Below are positions 45,587 to 55,514 of a DNA stretch of 64,000 nucleotides, one piece after another. The notes under the pieces are model-generated. The model was not told the origin of the DNA, searched no databases, and worked only from the letters and a program-made list of their open reading frames with translations. This DNA comes from Bacteroidales bacterium (GTDB lineage Bacteria; Bacteroidota; Bacteroidia; Bacteroidales; UBA1402). Location of the stretch: positions 202,962 to 266,961 of the forward strand of contig JAFUDT010000013.1 of NCBI GenBank assembly GCA_017464285.1. Reading direction: 5' to 3'. Each line of letters opens with the position of its first letter. Position 1 is the first letter of the stretch. Position numbers and translations under genes: made by a program.

Positions 45587-46378
45587 ATGAAAAAATTCGG
45601 CATAATAGGCTACCCGCTGGGGCATTCTTTTTCCCGCAGCTATTTCACGGAAAAATTCACACGCGAACAGATCGATGCGGTCTATGAAGCCTTTCCCATG
45701 GAATCGATAGAGCGTTTCCCCGACCTGGTGGCCCGTGAGCCCCAGCTCTGCGGCCTGAACGTCACACTGCCGCATAAGCAGGCGGTGATGTCCTATCTGG
45801 ACGAGCTTTCGCCCGAGGCGGCCGCCATAGGGGCTGTCAATGTCATCAAGATTGTCCGTCGGGCCGGCCGGCCGATGATGAAGGGCTACAACAGCGACTA
45901 TTTGGGATTCCGTGATTCGATAGCTCCCGCCATCCAGGCCATGAACCCCTCCGGGGAGCCTCTGCGGGCATTGGTTTTCGGTACGGGCGGGGCCTCCCGG
46001 GCGGTGGTCTATGCATTGCTGCAGCTGGGTCTCCGTCCCGTGACGGTCTCCCGTCATCCCTCGTCCTATCGCCTGGGCGACGGCACGCAGACCGACTGTC
46101 TCTCGTACACCGACCTGAGCCCCGAAGTGATGGCCTCGCACCGGGTGCTGGTCAATACCACGCCTCTGGGCATGAGTCCTGACATCCAGGGCTCTGTGCC
46201 GATACCCTACGGTTGTCTGACGGACAGGCATCTGCTCTACGATCTGGTCTACAATCCCGAAGAAACTGCTTTCCTCAGACAGGGCAGGGAACAGGGGGCC
46301 ACCACGCTGAGCGGCCTTTCCATGCTCTATCTGCAGGCCCAGGGCAGCTGGCGCGTCTGGTCAGGAGAGGCCCTGTAG
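45587..46378 (+). CDS. aroE: Shikimate dehydrogenase
   Basis: Reduces 3-dehydroshikimate to shikimate with NADPH in aromatic amino acid synthesis. The start at ATG 45587 gives MKKFGIIGYPLGHSFSRSYF, the standard N-terminus with the shikimate-binding serines; upstream codons in frame overlap the TPR gene. Other motifs are NVTLPHKQAVM near 64 (catalytic Lys), NSDYLGF near 103 (Asp), and FGTGGASRAVVYAL near 131 for NADP. Length is 263 residues, slightly short but complete. Confidence 0.94.
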   Translation: MKKFGIIGYPLGHSFSRSYFTEKFTREQIDAVYEAFPMESIERFPDLVAREPQLCGLNVTLPHKQAVMSYLDELSPEAAAIGAVNVIKIVRRAGRPMMKGYNSDYLGFRDSIAPAIQAMNPSGEPLRALVFGTGGASRAVVYALLQLGLRPVTVSRHPSSYRLGDGTQTDCLSYTDLSPEVMASHRVLVNTTPLGMSPDIQGSVPIPYGCLTDRHLLYDLVYNPEETAFLRQGREQGATTLSGLSMLYLQAQGSWRVWSGEAL

Positions 46379-46442
46379 CCTTTGCTCCCGACAATATCAG
46401 CTTTGCATGCATTTGTCAGTGGACAATAAAACATAAACGACT

Positions 46443-48440
46443 ATGGAAGAAGAAAAAAGAATCCTTGATCTGCCGGAGAACGCTTACCGCGAACTCAGAG
46501 AGGGAGAAAGCTACGAACCGGTGATGAGTCCTCGGAAAGTCTATCCCGAGGCCAACTGGCGATCGGTTTCGCTGGGAGTGCTGATGGCTGTCATATTTTC
46601 GGCCGCTGCCGCATTTCTGGGGCTGAAAGTCGGTCAGGTTTTTGAAGCCGCCATCCCCATTGCCATCATTGCCGTGGGATTGTCGAGTGTTTCAAGACGC
46701 AAGAATGCCCTGGGGGAGAATGTCATTATCCAGTCCATCGGCGCCTGCTCGGGCGTAATCGTGGCCGGAGCCATCTTCACCCTGCCGGCCCTGTACATCC
46801 TGCAGGCCAAGTATCCCGACATGACAGTCAACTTCGTCCAGGTCTTTGTCAGCTCCCTGCTGGGCGGCGTGCTGGGCATCCTGTTCCTGATTCCCTTCCG
46901 CAAGTATTTTGTCTCTGACATGCACGGCAAATACCCTTTCCCGGAAGCTACCGCCACCACTCAAGTGCTCATTTCCGGCGAAAAGGGTGCCGGCCAGGCC
47001 AAACCCCTGATCATTTCCGGTCTGATCGGTGGTGTCTATGATTTTCTGGTAGCCTCCTTCGGTACCTGGACAGAGGTCTTCTCGACCCGGGTCTTCGGCT
47101 GGGGCGCGGCCCTGGCCGACAAGGCCAAGCTGGTATTCAGCATCAATACGGGGGCAGCCGTGCTGGGTCTGGGCTATATCGTCGGTCTGAAATATGCCGC
47201 CATCATCTGTGCCGGATCGGCGCTGGTCTGGTTTGTCATTGTCCCCCTGCTGCCTTTCATCGGCGACGGGTTGCTCCAGGTGCTCAATCCGACGGTCACG
47301 GCAGCGGCAGCCGACATGAGCCCCGAACTGCTCTTCACCGGTTATGCCCGCCATATCGGTATCGGTGGCATAGCCATGGCCGGCATCCTGGGCATCGTCA
47401 AGTCCTGGCCTGTCATCAAGAGCGCCGTGAGCCTGGCCGGACGTGAAATCAAGGGCGGCAAGGTGCAGGCCGGACAGCAGGTGGTGCGCACCCAGCGCGA
47501 CCTGCCGATGAAAATTATCCTCATCGGAGTGGCCGTAGCCCTGCTCTCTGTCTTTGCCTTCTTTTATTTCGGAGTCATGGAATTCAACCTCCTGCATGCT
47601 GTGGTCGGCCTCCTGGTAGTGGGCATCATCGCCTTCCTGTTCACCACGGTGGCTGCCAACGCCATAGCCATCGTCGGTTCCAATCCGGTCTCCGGTATGA
47701 CGCTCATGACGCTCATCCTGGCTTCGGTCATCATGGTGGCTGTCGGTCTGAAGGGCACGACAGGCATAGTCTCGGCCCTGATCATGGGCGGTGTGGTCTG
47801 CACGGCCCTGTCGATGGCCGGCGGCTTTGTCACCGACTTGAAAATCGGTTACTGGCTGGGATCCACACCGGCAGTCCAGCAAAAATGGAAATTCCTCGGC
47901 ACCCTGGTCTCCGCCCTGACCGTGGGGGCCGTTCTCATCGTCCTGAACAAGACCTACGGTTTTGTGGGCGAGAACGCTCTGGTCGCTCCCCAGGCCAATG
48001 CCATGGCCGCTGTCATCGACCCGCTCATGTCGGGTTCCGGGGCTCCCTGGTGGCTCTACGGCATCGGTGCCCTGCTTGCCCTGATACTGAATTTCTGCAA
48101 GGTTCCGGCTCTGGCCTTTGCCCTGGGCATGTTCATACCTTTCCAGCTGAATATTCCCTTGTTGGTGGGCGGAGCTGTCAATTGGTTCGTCTCGACCCGC
48201 AGCAAGGATAAAGCGCTCAATGCCGCCCGCACGGAAAAAGGTACCCTTCTGGCCTCCGGCTTTATCGCCGGCGGTGCGCTGATGGGGGTGGTCAGTGCCG
48301 CCTTGCGCTTCGGAGGTCTTGACCTGATGCTGCTTCCCTGGGCTGAATCGACTGCCGCCGAGGCATTGTCGATAGTCATGTATATCGGGCTGATTGCCGT
48401 CTTTGTCGGCAGCATCATGAAAGTCAGATCTGCCAAATAG
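46443..48440 (+). CDS. OPT-family oligopeptide transporter
   Basis: Polytopic inner-membrane protein of 665 residues with about 15 hydrophobic segments. The family pattern is visible in SVSLGVLMAVIFSAAAAFLGLKVGQVFEAAIPIAII (positions ~38-75), YPFPEATATTQVLISGEKG near 163-181, GLKYAAIICAGSALVWFV, and NPVSGMTLMTLILASVIM near 415. Members import oligopeptides or metal chelates with protons. The cytosolic N-terminus is charged (EEEKRILDLPENAYRELREG). It follows aroE by 64 bases without an obvious promoter. Confidence 0.92.
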   Translation: MEEEKRILDLPENAYRELREGESYEPVMSPRKVYPEANWRSVSLGVLMAVIFSAAAAFLGLKVGQVFEAAIPIAIIAVGLSSVSRRKNALGENVIIQSIGACSGVIVAGAIFTLPALYILQAKYPDMTVNFVQVFVSSLLGGVLGILFLIPFRKYFVSDMHGKYPFPEATATTQVLISGEKGAGQAKPLIISGLIGGVYDFLVASFGTWTEVFSTRVFGWGAALADKAKLVFSINTGAAVLGLGYIVGLKYAAIICAGSALVWFVIVPLLPFIGDGLLQVLNPTVTAAAADMSPELLFTGYARHIGIGGIAMAGILGIVKSWPVIKSAVSLAGREIKGGKVQAGQQVVRTQRDLPMKIILIGVAVALLSVFAFFYFGVMEFNLLHAVVGLLVVGIIAFLFTTVAANAIAIVGSNPVSGMTLMTLILASVIMVAVGLKGTTGIVSALIMGGVVCTALSMAGGFVTDLKIGYWLGSTPAVQQKWKFLGTLVSALTVGAVLIVLNKTYGFVGENALVAPQANAMAAVIDPLMSGSGAPWWLYGIGALLALILNFCKVPALAFALGMFIPFQLNIPLLVGGAVNWFVSTRSKDKALNAARTEKGTLLASGFIAGGALMGVVSAALRFGGLDLMLLPWAESTAAEALSIVMYIGLIAVFVGSIMKVRSAK

Positions 48441-48445
48441 TTTTT

Positions 48446-49369
48446 TTAGGATTTAGGCAGGACCTTGCCATTGACAACCTGGAAGCGGCGCTCGAATTCT
48501 TCGCGTGTCCGCTTCCAGCGTTTATGGCTCCACAGATACAGTTCGGGCTGGCGGCGGATGGTCTGCTCGAGCATGGCGAAGAAGCGTCGCGTGAGTTCGT
48601 ATTCGGGTAGCTGACGGGGCTCCTTGGCTATCAGGTGATAGGTGCAGGTATAGCAGCCACGTCGAGGCCGGGACATTTCCACATAAAAGACGGCGTGATC
48701 CATTTTTCGGATAATCTTCTCGGCCCCGGTGAATACCGGCGTATCGTGCCCCAGGAACGGCAGCCACAGATGTATGTTCTCCCATTTGGGCGACTGGTCG
48801 GCTATATAGCCGAAGATGGACATGATGCCCATCTGACGGTATTGGCGCAGGTAGCGCAGGATGTCGTTTTTGGGGATGGGGGTGCCGTGGCTGCGGATTT
48901 TTTGGAAAAGCCGATCGAAACTCCGGTTACGCAGCGGGTGGTAGATCAGTCCTTGGACCGTGTTTTCAGGCAGGTCGATGCCCACGCACGAAAGCCATTC
49001 CCAGTTGGCATAATGTCCCAGCAGGGCTCCAACGGACTGGCCCTGCTCAAAGCAGGCAGTGACAGCCTCCGAATTGGTGATGATAAAACGTTTCCTGAGT
49101 TCCTTGTCGCTGATGCTGAGCAGTTTGACGGCTTCGAAGACATAGTCGCAGAACCAGTGATAGAATTTCTTTTCTATCTGCCTGAGTTCCTGGACTGTCT
49201 TTTCGGGAAACGAGGATGCCAGGTTGTCGCGGACCACGCGGCGCCGATAGCCGGCCACGTGATAGACCAGAACGTAAGTCAGGTCGGACAGCCAGTACAT
49301 CACGCGCATGGGTAGCAGCGAAAGCAGCCAGGCGGCGGCATAGAGCAAGTTGTAGCAGATTATGTCCAT
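48446..49369 (-). CDS. Lysophospholipid/lipid A acyltransferase (LpxL/HtrB family)
   Basis: Adds secondary acyl chains to lipid A at the inner membrane in this family. The start at 49369 gives MDIICYNLLYAAAWLLSLLP, a membrane-anchoring N-terminus. The ~307-residue protein has the catalytic motif as LLGHYANWEWLS near 113-124 (His-x4-Glu, where His-x4-Asp is common), and FGYIADQSPKWENIHLWLPFLG near 200-221, the second conserved block. Only one such gene is seen here; Bacteroidales lipid A is usually penta-acylated. It overlaps no neighbour and may be transcribed with the small gene upstream. Confidence 0.9.
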   Translation of the reverse strand: MDIICYNLLYAAAWLLSLLPMRVMYWLSDLTYVLVYHVAGYRRRVVRDNLASSFPEKTVQELRQIEKKFYHWFCDYVFEAVKLLSISDKELRKRFIITNSEAVTACFEQGQSVGALLGHYANWEWLSCVGIDLPENTVQGLIYHPLRNRSFDRLFQKIRSHGTPIPKNDILRYLRQYRQMGIMSIFGYIADQSPKWENIHLWLPFLGHDTPVFTGAEKIIRKMDHAVFYVEMSRPRRGCYTCTYHLIAKEPRQLPEYELTRRFFAMLEQTIRRQPELYLWSHKRWKRTREEFERRFQVVNGKVLPKS

Positions 49370-49400
49370 AGCCTTTTCGCTCAGGAATCCGAGGCCTTTC

Positions 49401-49679
49401 TCAGGCAACATCCAGCAGGGTCGGAATCTCAGACAGCAGGCTGGCCCAGATACCCGATGCAAACAACAGCAGAAAGATAATCGCGAGGAGGATGAAAGCA
49501 CAGAAATAGGAACGGGCAAAATTCCTCAGATTGATGTTGGAGGTGCCTCCCAGGGCGAATATCACCAGAAAAACAAAACCGATCAGGGGAAGGGCAAACA
49601 GAAGCTGATAGCCGAAATATCCCCACATGGAAACAGGCCGGTAGGCCTTTGGCAGATGTTCTTTGTCGTAATTACTCAT
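49401..49679 (-). CDS. Small membrane protein with two hydrophobic segments
   Basis: The start at 49679 (MSNYDKEHLPKAYRPVSMWGYFGYQLLF) gives 92 residues. Two membrane segments are seen, about 28-48 (LLFALPLIGFVFLVIFALGG) and 65-85 (FCAFILLAIIFLLLFASGIW), with a positively charged loop (NLRNFARS) between. The proline-tyrosine N-terminal motif and arrangement resemble small uncharacterised Bacteroidetes membrane proteins; I do not recognise a function. It lies 31 bases upstream of the acyltransferase on the same strand. Confidence 0.7.
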   Translation of the reverse strand: MSNYDKEHLPKAYRPVSMWGYFGYQLLFALPLIGFVFLVIFALGGTSNINLRNFARSYFCAFILLAIIFLLLFASGIWASLLSEIPTLLDVA

Positions 49680-49786
49680 AGCAATGGTATTGTCGCCGGT
49701 CATCGGCCGGGTTGCCGTCAGTGGCCGGTATGCCGAGCCTGGCAAAGGTACGAAATATCGCAACAATAAAATATTCTGCGAAATAT

Positions 49787-49817
49787 TTTGTTTTTCGCCT
49801 GGACCCGGATATATTTG
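49787..49817 (+). promoter_or_regulatory. Canonical Bacteroidetes promoter for gdhA
   Basis: TTTG at 49787-49790, a 19-base spacer, then TATATTTG at 49810-49817: an exact match to TTTG-N19-TAnnTTTG. The ATG of gdhA is 73 bases downstream, leaving a leader of about 65 bases. Confidence 0.8.
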
Positions 49818-49889
49818 TGAAAAGAATTTTTATGCATCCAAAATGCAGAACAAAACTTGACAGTAGAACCATTAATTAACCGCATTACT

Positions 49890-51227
49890 ATGGATATCAA
49901 TCAGTTTATGTCGGCTCTGGAGCACAGGCACCCCGGAGAACAAGAGTATTTGCAGGCAGTCAGAGAAGTACTGCTGAGTGTGGAGTCGGTCTATAACGCT
50001 CATCCTGAGTTTGAAAAGGCTAGAATCCTGGAACGGCTTGTCGAGCCCGACCGGGTATTCATGTTCAAGGTGCCCTGGGTTGACGACCGGGGACAGATAC
50101 AGGTCAATACCGGCTACCGCATACAGTTCAACAATGCCATTGGCCCCTACAAGGGTGGACTGCGTTTCCATGCCTCGGTCAATTTGTCTATCCTGAAATT
50201 CCTCGGTTTTGAGCAGACCTTCAAGAATGCCCTGACTACACTGCCGATGGGAGGTGCGAAGGGTGGTTCGGATTTTAGTCCTAAGGGTCGTTCGCAGGCC
50301 GAGATACAGCGTTTCTGCCATAATTTCATGCTGGAGCTCTGGCGCAATATCGGTCCCGACACCGACGTGCCGGCCGGCGACATAGGCGTCGGCGGCAAAG
50401 AGATCGGCTACCTCTATGCCATGTACAAGAAACTGGCCCGCGAGAATACAGGCGTGCTGACGGGCAAGGGACTCACCTATGGTGGTTCGCTCGTCCGGCC
50501 GGAAGCTACGGGCTTCGGAGCACTTTATTTTGTCCGTCAGATGCTGGAGACGGCAGGGCAGAGCATTGAGGGCAAGACCGTCGCCATATCCGGTTTCGGC
50601 AATGTGGCCTGGGGGGCAGCCACCAAAGCAACGCAGCTGGGAGCCAAGGTCGTGACTCTTTCCGGTCCTGACGGCTATGTCTATGATCCGGAAGGTATGA
50701 ACGACGAGAAACTGGCCTACATGCTTGAGCTTCGTGCCAGCAACGAGGACATTGTCGCTCCCTATGCCGAACGCTTCGGCGCAGAGTTCATTCCGGGTCG
50801 CCGTCCTTGGGAACGGAAAGTCGATATAGCTTTGCCTTGTGCCACCCAGAACGAGCTCAACGGCGAGGATGCCCGCCAGCTGATAGCCAACGGTGTGCTC
50901 TGCGTAGGTGAGGTCTCCAACATGGGCTGTACCCCGGAGGCTATCGAAGCCTTTGTCAGCTCACATACGCTCTATGGCCCCGGCAAGGCTGTGAATGCCG
51001 GCGGCGTAGCCACATCCGGCCTGGAAATGACCCAGAATGCCATGCATCTGTCGTGGTCGGCCTCCGAAGTGGATGCCCGTCTGCACCACATCATGTCGGA
51101 AATCCATGCCCAGTGCCTGCGCTACGGCAAAGAGAGCGACGGCTATATCAACTATATGAAAGGCGCCAACGTGGCAGGCTTCATGAAGGTGGCTCAGGCC
51201 ATGCTTGACCAGGGCTATCTTGGCTGA
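49890..51227 (+). CDS. gdhA: Glutamate dehydrogenase, NADP-type
   Basis: Makes glutamate from 2-oxoglutarate and ammonia; hexameric cytoplasmic enzyme of 445 residues. The start at 49890 gives MDINQFMSALEHRHPGEQEYL, typical of bacterial NADP enzymes. GPYKGGLRFHASVNLS near 85-100 binds substrate, LPMGGAKGGSDFSPKGRS near 118 contains the catalytic Lys124, and VAISGFGNVAWGAATKA near 233 is the nucleotide fold. Cofactor specificity is inferred from length and type. It has its own promoter and converges with a phosphotransferase gene. Confidence 0.95.
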   Translation: MDINQFMSALEHRHPGEQEYLQAVREVLLSVESVYNAHPEFEKARILERLVEPDRVFMFKVPWVDDRGQIQVNTGYRIQFNNAIGPYKGGLRFHASVNLSILKFLGFEQTFKNALTTLPMGGAKGGSDFSPKGRSQAEIQRFCHNFMLELWRNIGPDTDVPAGDIGVGGKEIGYLYAMYKKLARENTGVLTGKGLTYGGSLVRPEATGFGALYFVRQMLETAGQSIEGKTVAISGFGNVAWGAATKATQLGAKVVTLSGPDGYVYDPEGMNDEKLAYMLELRASNEDIVAPYAERFGAEFIPGRRPWERKVDIALPCATQNELNGEDARQLIANGVLCVGEVSNMGCTPEAIEAFVSSHTLYGPGKAVNAGGVATSGLEMTQNAMHLSWSASEVDARLHHIMSEIHAQCLRYGKESDGYINYMKGANVAGFMKVAQAMLDQGYLG

Positions 51228-51232
51228 ATTCC

Positions 51233-52075
51233 CTACAACAGGCCGATCAGCTTCTGGCAAGCTTCCTGCGGAAAGGCCGTGTGGTAGGCCATGTCATAGA
51301 CATAGGGCACTTTGACGGCATAGTAGGGAAGAACCTGTTTAGTGAATGTCTGCAGTGTCTGTTTGTCTGCAGTTCCCAGATAGGCCGGCAGAAAGATATC
51401 CCAGTGGGTCGTCAGCGCTTCCGGGGACAGATGCAGCAAATGCTCGGCCCGCGCCTTGTCCATATTATGGCACAGGGTCCACATAACTCCCAGGTCCCAC
51501 TCAGGAACTCCATAGGCGAATTCTCCCACATCAATCCACAGGGTGCGCTGTCCGTCGGTGATGATGTTGCCGATGTGCAGGTCGCCGTGCAGACAGATGG
51601 GCTTGTCGGGGACCTTCTCCAGGAAGGCCAGGGCACGTTGCTTGTAGTCTTCGGGAACCAGGTCCTTTTCGCGGTAAAAGCTCTCCACAGCCTGTCGATA
51701 GGAACGAAGCCGTGTTGTGTCGGCCTTGGTGTCGTGTAGCTGACGGCTCATGCGGGCAAATGCCAGACTGATTTCCTCCATCCGTCCGGGCTCCTGGGAA
51801 ATGATGCGTGTGAAAGAGCGCTTTCCCGGAATGAGTTCGTACTCGGCACCGTAGCGTTCTCCGTCAGTAACCAGCCGAAATGGCTCCGGGGTGGGAATGC
51901 CCATTTCAAAGACGGTGCGGGCTACCTGAAATTCAGCTTCCGCCCTGTCGGCCTCAAAGCCCGGATTGTAGAGTTTGGCCAGGGTGTGGCCTTTCTTGTG
52001 TGTGTAAGAGACAGCTGTGCCACCTTCACCTGTGCGAATGTAGTCGCTCAGGTCGATTTGCTGGTAGGATGACAT
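51233..52075 (-). CDS. Aminoglycoside-phosphotransferase-fold protein (TIGR02172-like)
   Basis: A 280-residue protein with the APH/choline-kinase fold. The catalytic loop CLHGDLHIGNIITD near 185 and the metal-binding WIDVGEFAYGVPEWDLGVMW near 204-223 are present, the latter with DVG where many relatives have DWE or DFG. The N-terminal lobe has GGTAVSYTHKKGHTLAKLY, with a likely ATP lysine. It resembles the TIGR02172 paralogous family of Bacteroidetes and Fibrobacter, whose substrate is unknown. Antibiotic resistance should not be inferred. It ends five bases from gdhA on the opposite strand. Confidence 0.8.
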   Translation of the reverse strand: MSSYQQIDLSDYIRTGEGGTAVSYTHKKGHTLAKLYNPGFEADRAEAEFQVARTVFEMGIPTPEPFRLVTDGERYGAEYELIPGKRSFTRIISQEPGRMEEISLAFARMSRQLHDTKADTTRLRSYRQAVESFYREKDLVPEDYKQRALAFLEKVPDKPICLHGDLHIGNIITDGQRTLWIDVGEFAYGVPEWDLGVMWTLCHNMDKARAEHLLHLSPEALTTHWDIFLPAYLGTADKQTLQTFTKQVLPYYAVKVPYVYDMAYHTAFPQEACQKLIGLL

Positions 52076-52082
52076 CGGCTTG

Positions 52083-52625
52083 TCAGAAATTCTCGGCGTG
52101 CACTTCGAAGTAAGCCTTGGGATGAGCGCAGACAGGGCAGATTTCGGGGGCCTTGGTGCCTACGACGATGTGTCCGCAGTTGCGGCATTCCCAGATCTTG
52201 ACCTCGCTCTTCTCGAAGACGGCGGCCGTCTCGATGTTCTTGAGCAGGGCACGGTAGCGCTCTTCGTGACGCTTCTCGATAGCGGCCACCATGCGGAATT
52301 TGGCGGCCAGTCCCTTGAAGCCTTCGGCTTCGGCCGTCTTGGCAAAACCTTCGTACATGTCGGTCCATTCGTAATTCTCGCCCTCGGCTGCATCGAGCAG
52401 GTTGTGGGCAGTGTCGCCGATGCCGTCGTGCAGTTCCTTGTACCACATCTTGGCATGTTCTTTCTCGTTGTCGGCTGTCTTGAGGAACAGCTCGGCAATC
52501 TGTTCAAAACCATCCTTCTTGGCCCGTGAGGCGAAGTAGGTGTACTTGTTGCGTGCCTGTGACTCACCAGCGAAGGCTGCTTCCAGATTTTTCTCGGTCT
52601 GGGTACCGGCATACTTGTTGGCCAT
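52083..52625 (-). CDS. rbr: Rubrerythrin
   Basis: Non-haem iron peroxidase reducing hydrogen peroxide in anaerobes, 180 residues. The ferritin-like domain has [20 protein letters not shown] near 13-32 and [11 protein letters not shown] near 51-61, with the di-iron glutamates, then [10 protein letters not shown] near 115. The C-terminal rubredoxin-like domain supplies CxxC pairs in WECRNCGHI and CPVCAHP for the Fe(SCys)4 centre. It suits an oxygen-sensitive Bacteroidales lifestyle. It lies 33 bases past valS on the same strand and eight bases before the next gene. Confidence 0.95.
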   Translation of the reverse strand: MANKYAGTQTEKNLEAAFAGESQARNKYTYFASRAKKDGFEQIAELFLKTADNEKEHAKMWYKELHDGIGDTAHNLLDAAEGENYEWTDMYEGFAKTAEAEGFKGLAAKFRMVAAIEKRHEERYRALLKNIETAAVFEKSEVKIWECRNCGHIVVGTKAPEICPVCAHPKAYFEVHAENF

Positions 52626-52657
52626 AATTGGGAAAGTATTAAAAGGTTATTGATAAG

Positions 52658-55363
52658 TTACTTGCGATAAGCCGCCAGGGTCTCTTCGATGGCGCGGATC
52701 TTGCTCTCTGTGTCGGCGAGTTTCTTGCGTTCGCCTTCGATGACGGCCTGCGGGGCACGGCTGACGAAGTTCTCGTTGCCCAGCTTCTTGAGGATGCCGT
52801 TGCGGAAACCTTCCAGACGCTGGAGCTCGGCCTGCAGCTTACGGCATTCCTCCTCCTTGTCAATCATGTCGCCCAACGGTACGCTGTACTCGGTGGTGCC
52901 CACAAGGAAAGATGCAGCGTCGGGGGCCTTGGCCGGGACATATTCTAGGGCTTCGATATTAGCCATCTTGGCGATGACTTCGGGGAAGGCTTCAGCCTGA
53001 GTGCCGGTGACTTGCAGACGCAAGGCCGTCTTGTTGGGAATGTTCTTCTCCAGACGGATGGTGCGGATGCCGGCTACGATGCCTTTGAGCTTCTCGATGT
53101 CCTCGATGAGGGTATTGTCGAAGGGCTCGGCCTGGGGCTGTCGCTGTGTCATGATGCTGGCACCCGGCTCGCGCTCCTCGATGTTCTGCCAGAGCTCTTC
53201 GGTGATGAAGGGCATGAAGGGGTGGAGCAGCAGGCATAGCTGTTCGAAATAACCGAGCGTGGCATCCAGGGTGGCCTTGTCAATAGGTTGCTGATAGGCA
53301 GGCTTGACCATCTCCAGGTACCAGGCCGAGAATTCGTCCCAGAAGAGTTTATAGACAGCCATCAAGGCTTCGCTCAGGCGGTATTTCGAGAAGAGGTCAT
53401 CGACTTCGGCAACGGTCTTTTTGAGCAATTCGCCGAACCAGGCGACGGCCACGCGTGCCGACTCGCTCTGGGCAGCCTGAGCATCCACCTCCCAGCCTTT
53501 GATCAGGCGGAAGGCGTTCCAGATCTTGTTGTTGAAATTACGTCCCTGTTCGCAGAGGGCGTCGTCGAAGAGAATGTCGTTGCCGGCCGGGGCGGAGAGC
53601 ATCATGCCCATGCGCACGCCGTCGGCGCCGTAGGTGTCGATCAGGGCCAGCGGGTCGGGGCTGTTGCCCAGGCTCTTGGACATCTTGCGGCCGATCTTGT
53701 CGCGGACGATGCCCGTGAAATAGACGTTGCGGAAAGGCACGTCGTGCATGTATTCCTCGCCGGCCATGATCATGCGGGCCACCCAGAAGAAGATGATGTC
53801 CGGGCCGGTGACCAGGTCGCTGGTGGGGTAGTAGTACTTGATTTCCTCGTTGCCCGGACGGTTGATGCCGTCAAAAAGCGAGATAGGCCAGAGCCAGGAA
53901 CTGAACCAGGTGTCCAGAGCGTCCTCGTCGCGGCGCAGGTCTTCGGCCTTGAGTGCCGGCATGGCGTCGCAGCCGCAGGGACAGGCTTTCTCGCGGCGTT
54001 TTTGGTTGGCCAGCTCCACTGCCTGTTCAATGTTCTCGGCCACTACGTAACCGCCTTCGGGCAGATACCAGGCCGGAATCTGATGGCCCCACCACAGCTG
54101 GCGGCTGATGCACCAGTCTTTGATGTTCTCCAGCCAGTGGCGGTAGGTGTTGATATATTTGGCAGGATAGAACTTGAGCGTGCCGTTCTCGACAGGTTCC
54201 AGGGCAATCTTGGCCAGATGCTCCATCTTGAGGAACCACTGCATCGACAGCTTGGGCTCGATGACTACATTGGTGCGCTCGCTGTAGCCCACCTTGTTGG
54301 TGTAGTCTTCCATTTTTTCGAGCAGGCCGGCCTCCTTCAGGTCTTTGGTGATCTGCTTGCGTACCTCGAAGCGATCCATGCCCACATACAGGCCGGCGGC
54401 CTCGGACAGGGTGCCGTTGTCGTTGAAGATGTCGATCGAGGGCAGATGGTATTTCTCGCCCAGCATGTAGTCGTTCACATCGTGGGCCGGGGTCACTTTC
54501 AGGCAGCCTGTACCAAACTCGATATCGACATAGCTGTCCTCGATGACGGGTATCTCGCGGCCCACCAGCGGGACGATGACCCGATGGCCGCTCAGCCAGC
54601 GGTTCTTGGGGTCTTCGGGGTTGATGCACATGGCCGTGTCGCCCATGATGGTCTCCGGGCGGGTGGTGGCCACCACGGCATAGTAGCCTTTGTCGTCTCG
54701 GTGCAGCACTTCGCCTTCCCGGCCGGTCGGGCAGACCGATGCCTGGTCGGCGATGTAGTATTTCAGATAGAAGAGGTGGCTGTGTTCCTCTTTATAGATG
54801 ACTTCTTCGTCGCTGAGGGCCGTCAGGGCCTTGGGATCCCAGTTGACCATGCGCACGCCGCGGTAGATGAGTCCTTTGTTGTATAGGTCGCAGAAGACCT
54901 TGATGACACTCTGGCTGCGTTTCTCGTCCATGGTGAAGGCCGTGCGGTCCCAGTCGCAGGAGGCGCCCAGCCGGCGCAGCTGCCGGAGGATGATGCCGCC
55001 GTGTTCTTCGGTCCAGTCCCAGGCATGGCGCAGGAACTCCTCGCGCGTAAGATCGGTTTTCTTGATACCCTGGGCGGCCAGTTTGCCCACCACCTTGGCT
55101 TCGGTGGCGATGGAGGCATGGTCGGTACCGGGCACCCACAGGGCGTTCTTTCCCTGCATACGGGCGCGGCGCACCAGGATGTCCTGAATGGTGTTGTTGA
55201 GCATGTGTCCCATGTGCAGTACGCCGGTCACGTTGGGCGGCGGGATGACAATGGTATAGGGTTCACGCTGGTCGGGCTGCGAGTGAAAGAGCTTGTGCTC
55301 CATCCAATACTGGTACCATTTGTCCTCGACCTCTGCCGGGCTGTACTTTGACGGGATTTCCAT
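52658..55363 (-). CDS. valS: Valyl-tRNA synthetase
   Basis: Class I synthetase of 901 residues. The HIGH motif is [15 protein letters not shown] (His50 to His53) and the KMSKS motif is [14 protein letters not shown] near 556. The editing domain spans ~190-380 ([29 protein letters not shown]). [12 protein letters not shown] near 465 is an insertion typical of this type. The C-terminal ~65 residues form the ValRS arm ([21 protein letters not shown]) that contacts tRNA. The gene is complete and has a candidate promoter upstream. Confidence 0.96.
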   Translation of the reverse strand: MEIPSKYSPAEVEDKWYQYWMEHKLFHSQPDQREPYTIVIPPPNVTGVLHMGHMLNNTIQDILVRRARMQGKNALWVPGTDHASIATEAKVVGKLAAQGIKKTDLTREEFLRHAWDWTEEHGGIILRQLRRLGASCDWDRTAFTMDEKRSQSVIKVFCDLYNKGLIYRGVRMVNWDPKALTALSDEEVIYKEEHSHLFYLKYYIADQASVCPTGREGEVLHRDDKGYYAVVATTRPETIMGDTAMCINPEDPKNRWLSGHRVIVPLVGREIPVIEDSYVDIEFGTGCLKVTPAHDVNDYMLGEKYHLPSIDIFNDNGTLSEAAGLYVGMDRFEVRKQITKDLKEAGLLEKMEDYTNKVGYSERTNVVIEPKLSMQWFLKMEHLAKIALEPVENGTLKFYPAKYINTYRHWLENIKDWCISRQLWWGHQIPAWYLPEGGYVVAENIEQAVELANQKRREKACPCGCDAMPALKAEDLRRDEDALDTWFSSWLWPISLFDGINRPGNEEIKYYYPTSDLVTGPDIIFFWVARMIMAGEEYMHDVPFRNVYFTGIVRDKIGRKMSKSLGNSPDPLALIDTYGADGVRMGMMLSAPAGNDILFDDALCEQGRNFNNKIWNAFRLIKGWEVDAQAAQSESARVAVAWFGELLKKTVAEVDDLFSKYRLSEALMAVYKLFWDEFSAWYLEMVKPAYQQPIDKATLDATLGYFEQLCLLLHPFMPFITEELWQNIEEREPGASIMTQRQPQAEPFDNTLIEDIEKLKGIVAGIRTIRLEKNIPNKTALRLQVTGTQAEAFPEVIAKMANIEALEYVPAKAPDAASFLVGTTEYSVPLGDMIDKEEECRKLQAELQRLEGFRNGILKKLGNENFVSRAPQAVIEGERKKLADTESKIRAIEETLAAYRK

Positions 55364-55430
55364 AGTTTGCTGATATATAATGCGCTGCCTTATGCTGTTG
55401 CCGAATAAGGCCTTGGGTTAGAATGAGCTG

Positions 55431-55462
55431 CAAAAATAAGGTTTTTTCTGCAAGATAGCAAG
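55431..55462 (-). promoter_or_regulatory. Candidate promoter for valS
   Basis: On the minus strand, CTTG (one mismatch from TTTG) at 55462-55459, a 20-base spacer, then TATTTTTG at 55438-55431, an exact TAnnTTTG. The valS ATG follows 67 bases on. Confidence 0.6.
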
Positions 55463-55514
55463 TCTGTTTCCGCACTTCGGCCACGATGATTTGCTGGAGC
55501 GGACAAGAGAAGTT

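Noticed and set aside
51233..52075. Aminoglycoside resistance gene
   Set aside because: The fold is shared by many kinases; the sequence matches a paralogous family of unknown substrate and sits among housekeeping genes.
53288..54886. A 532-codon open frame antisense to valS
   Set aside because: It lies wholly inside the valyl-tRNA synthetase gene, which has all class I motifs; the opposite frame shows no family pattern.
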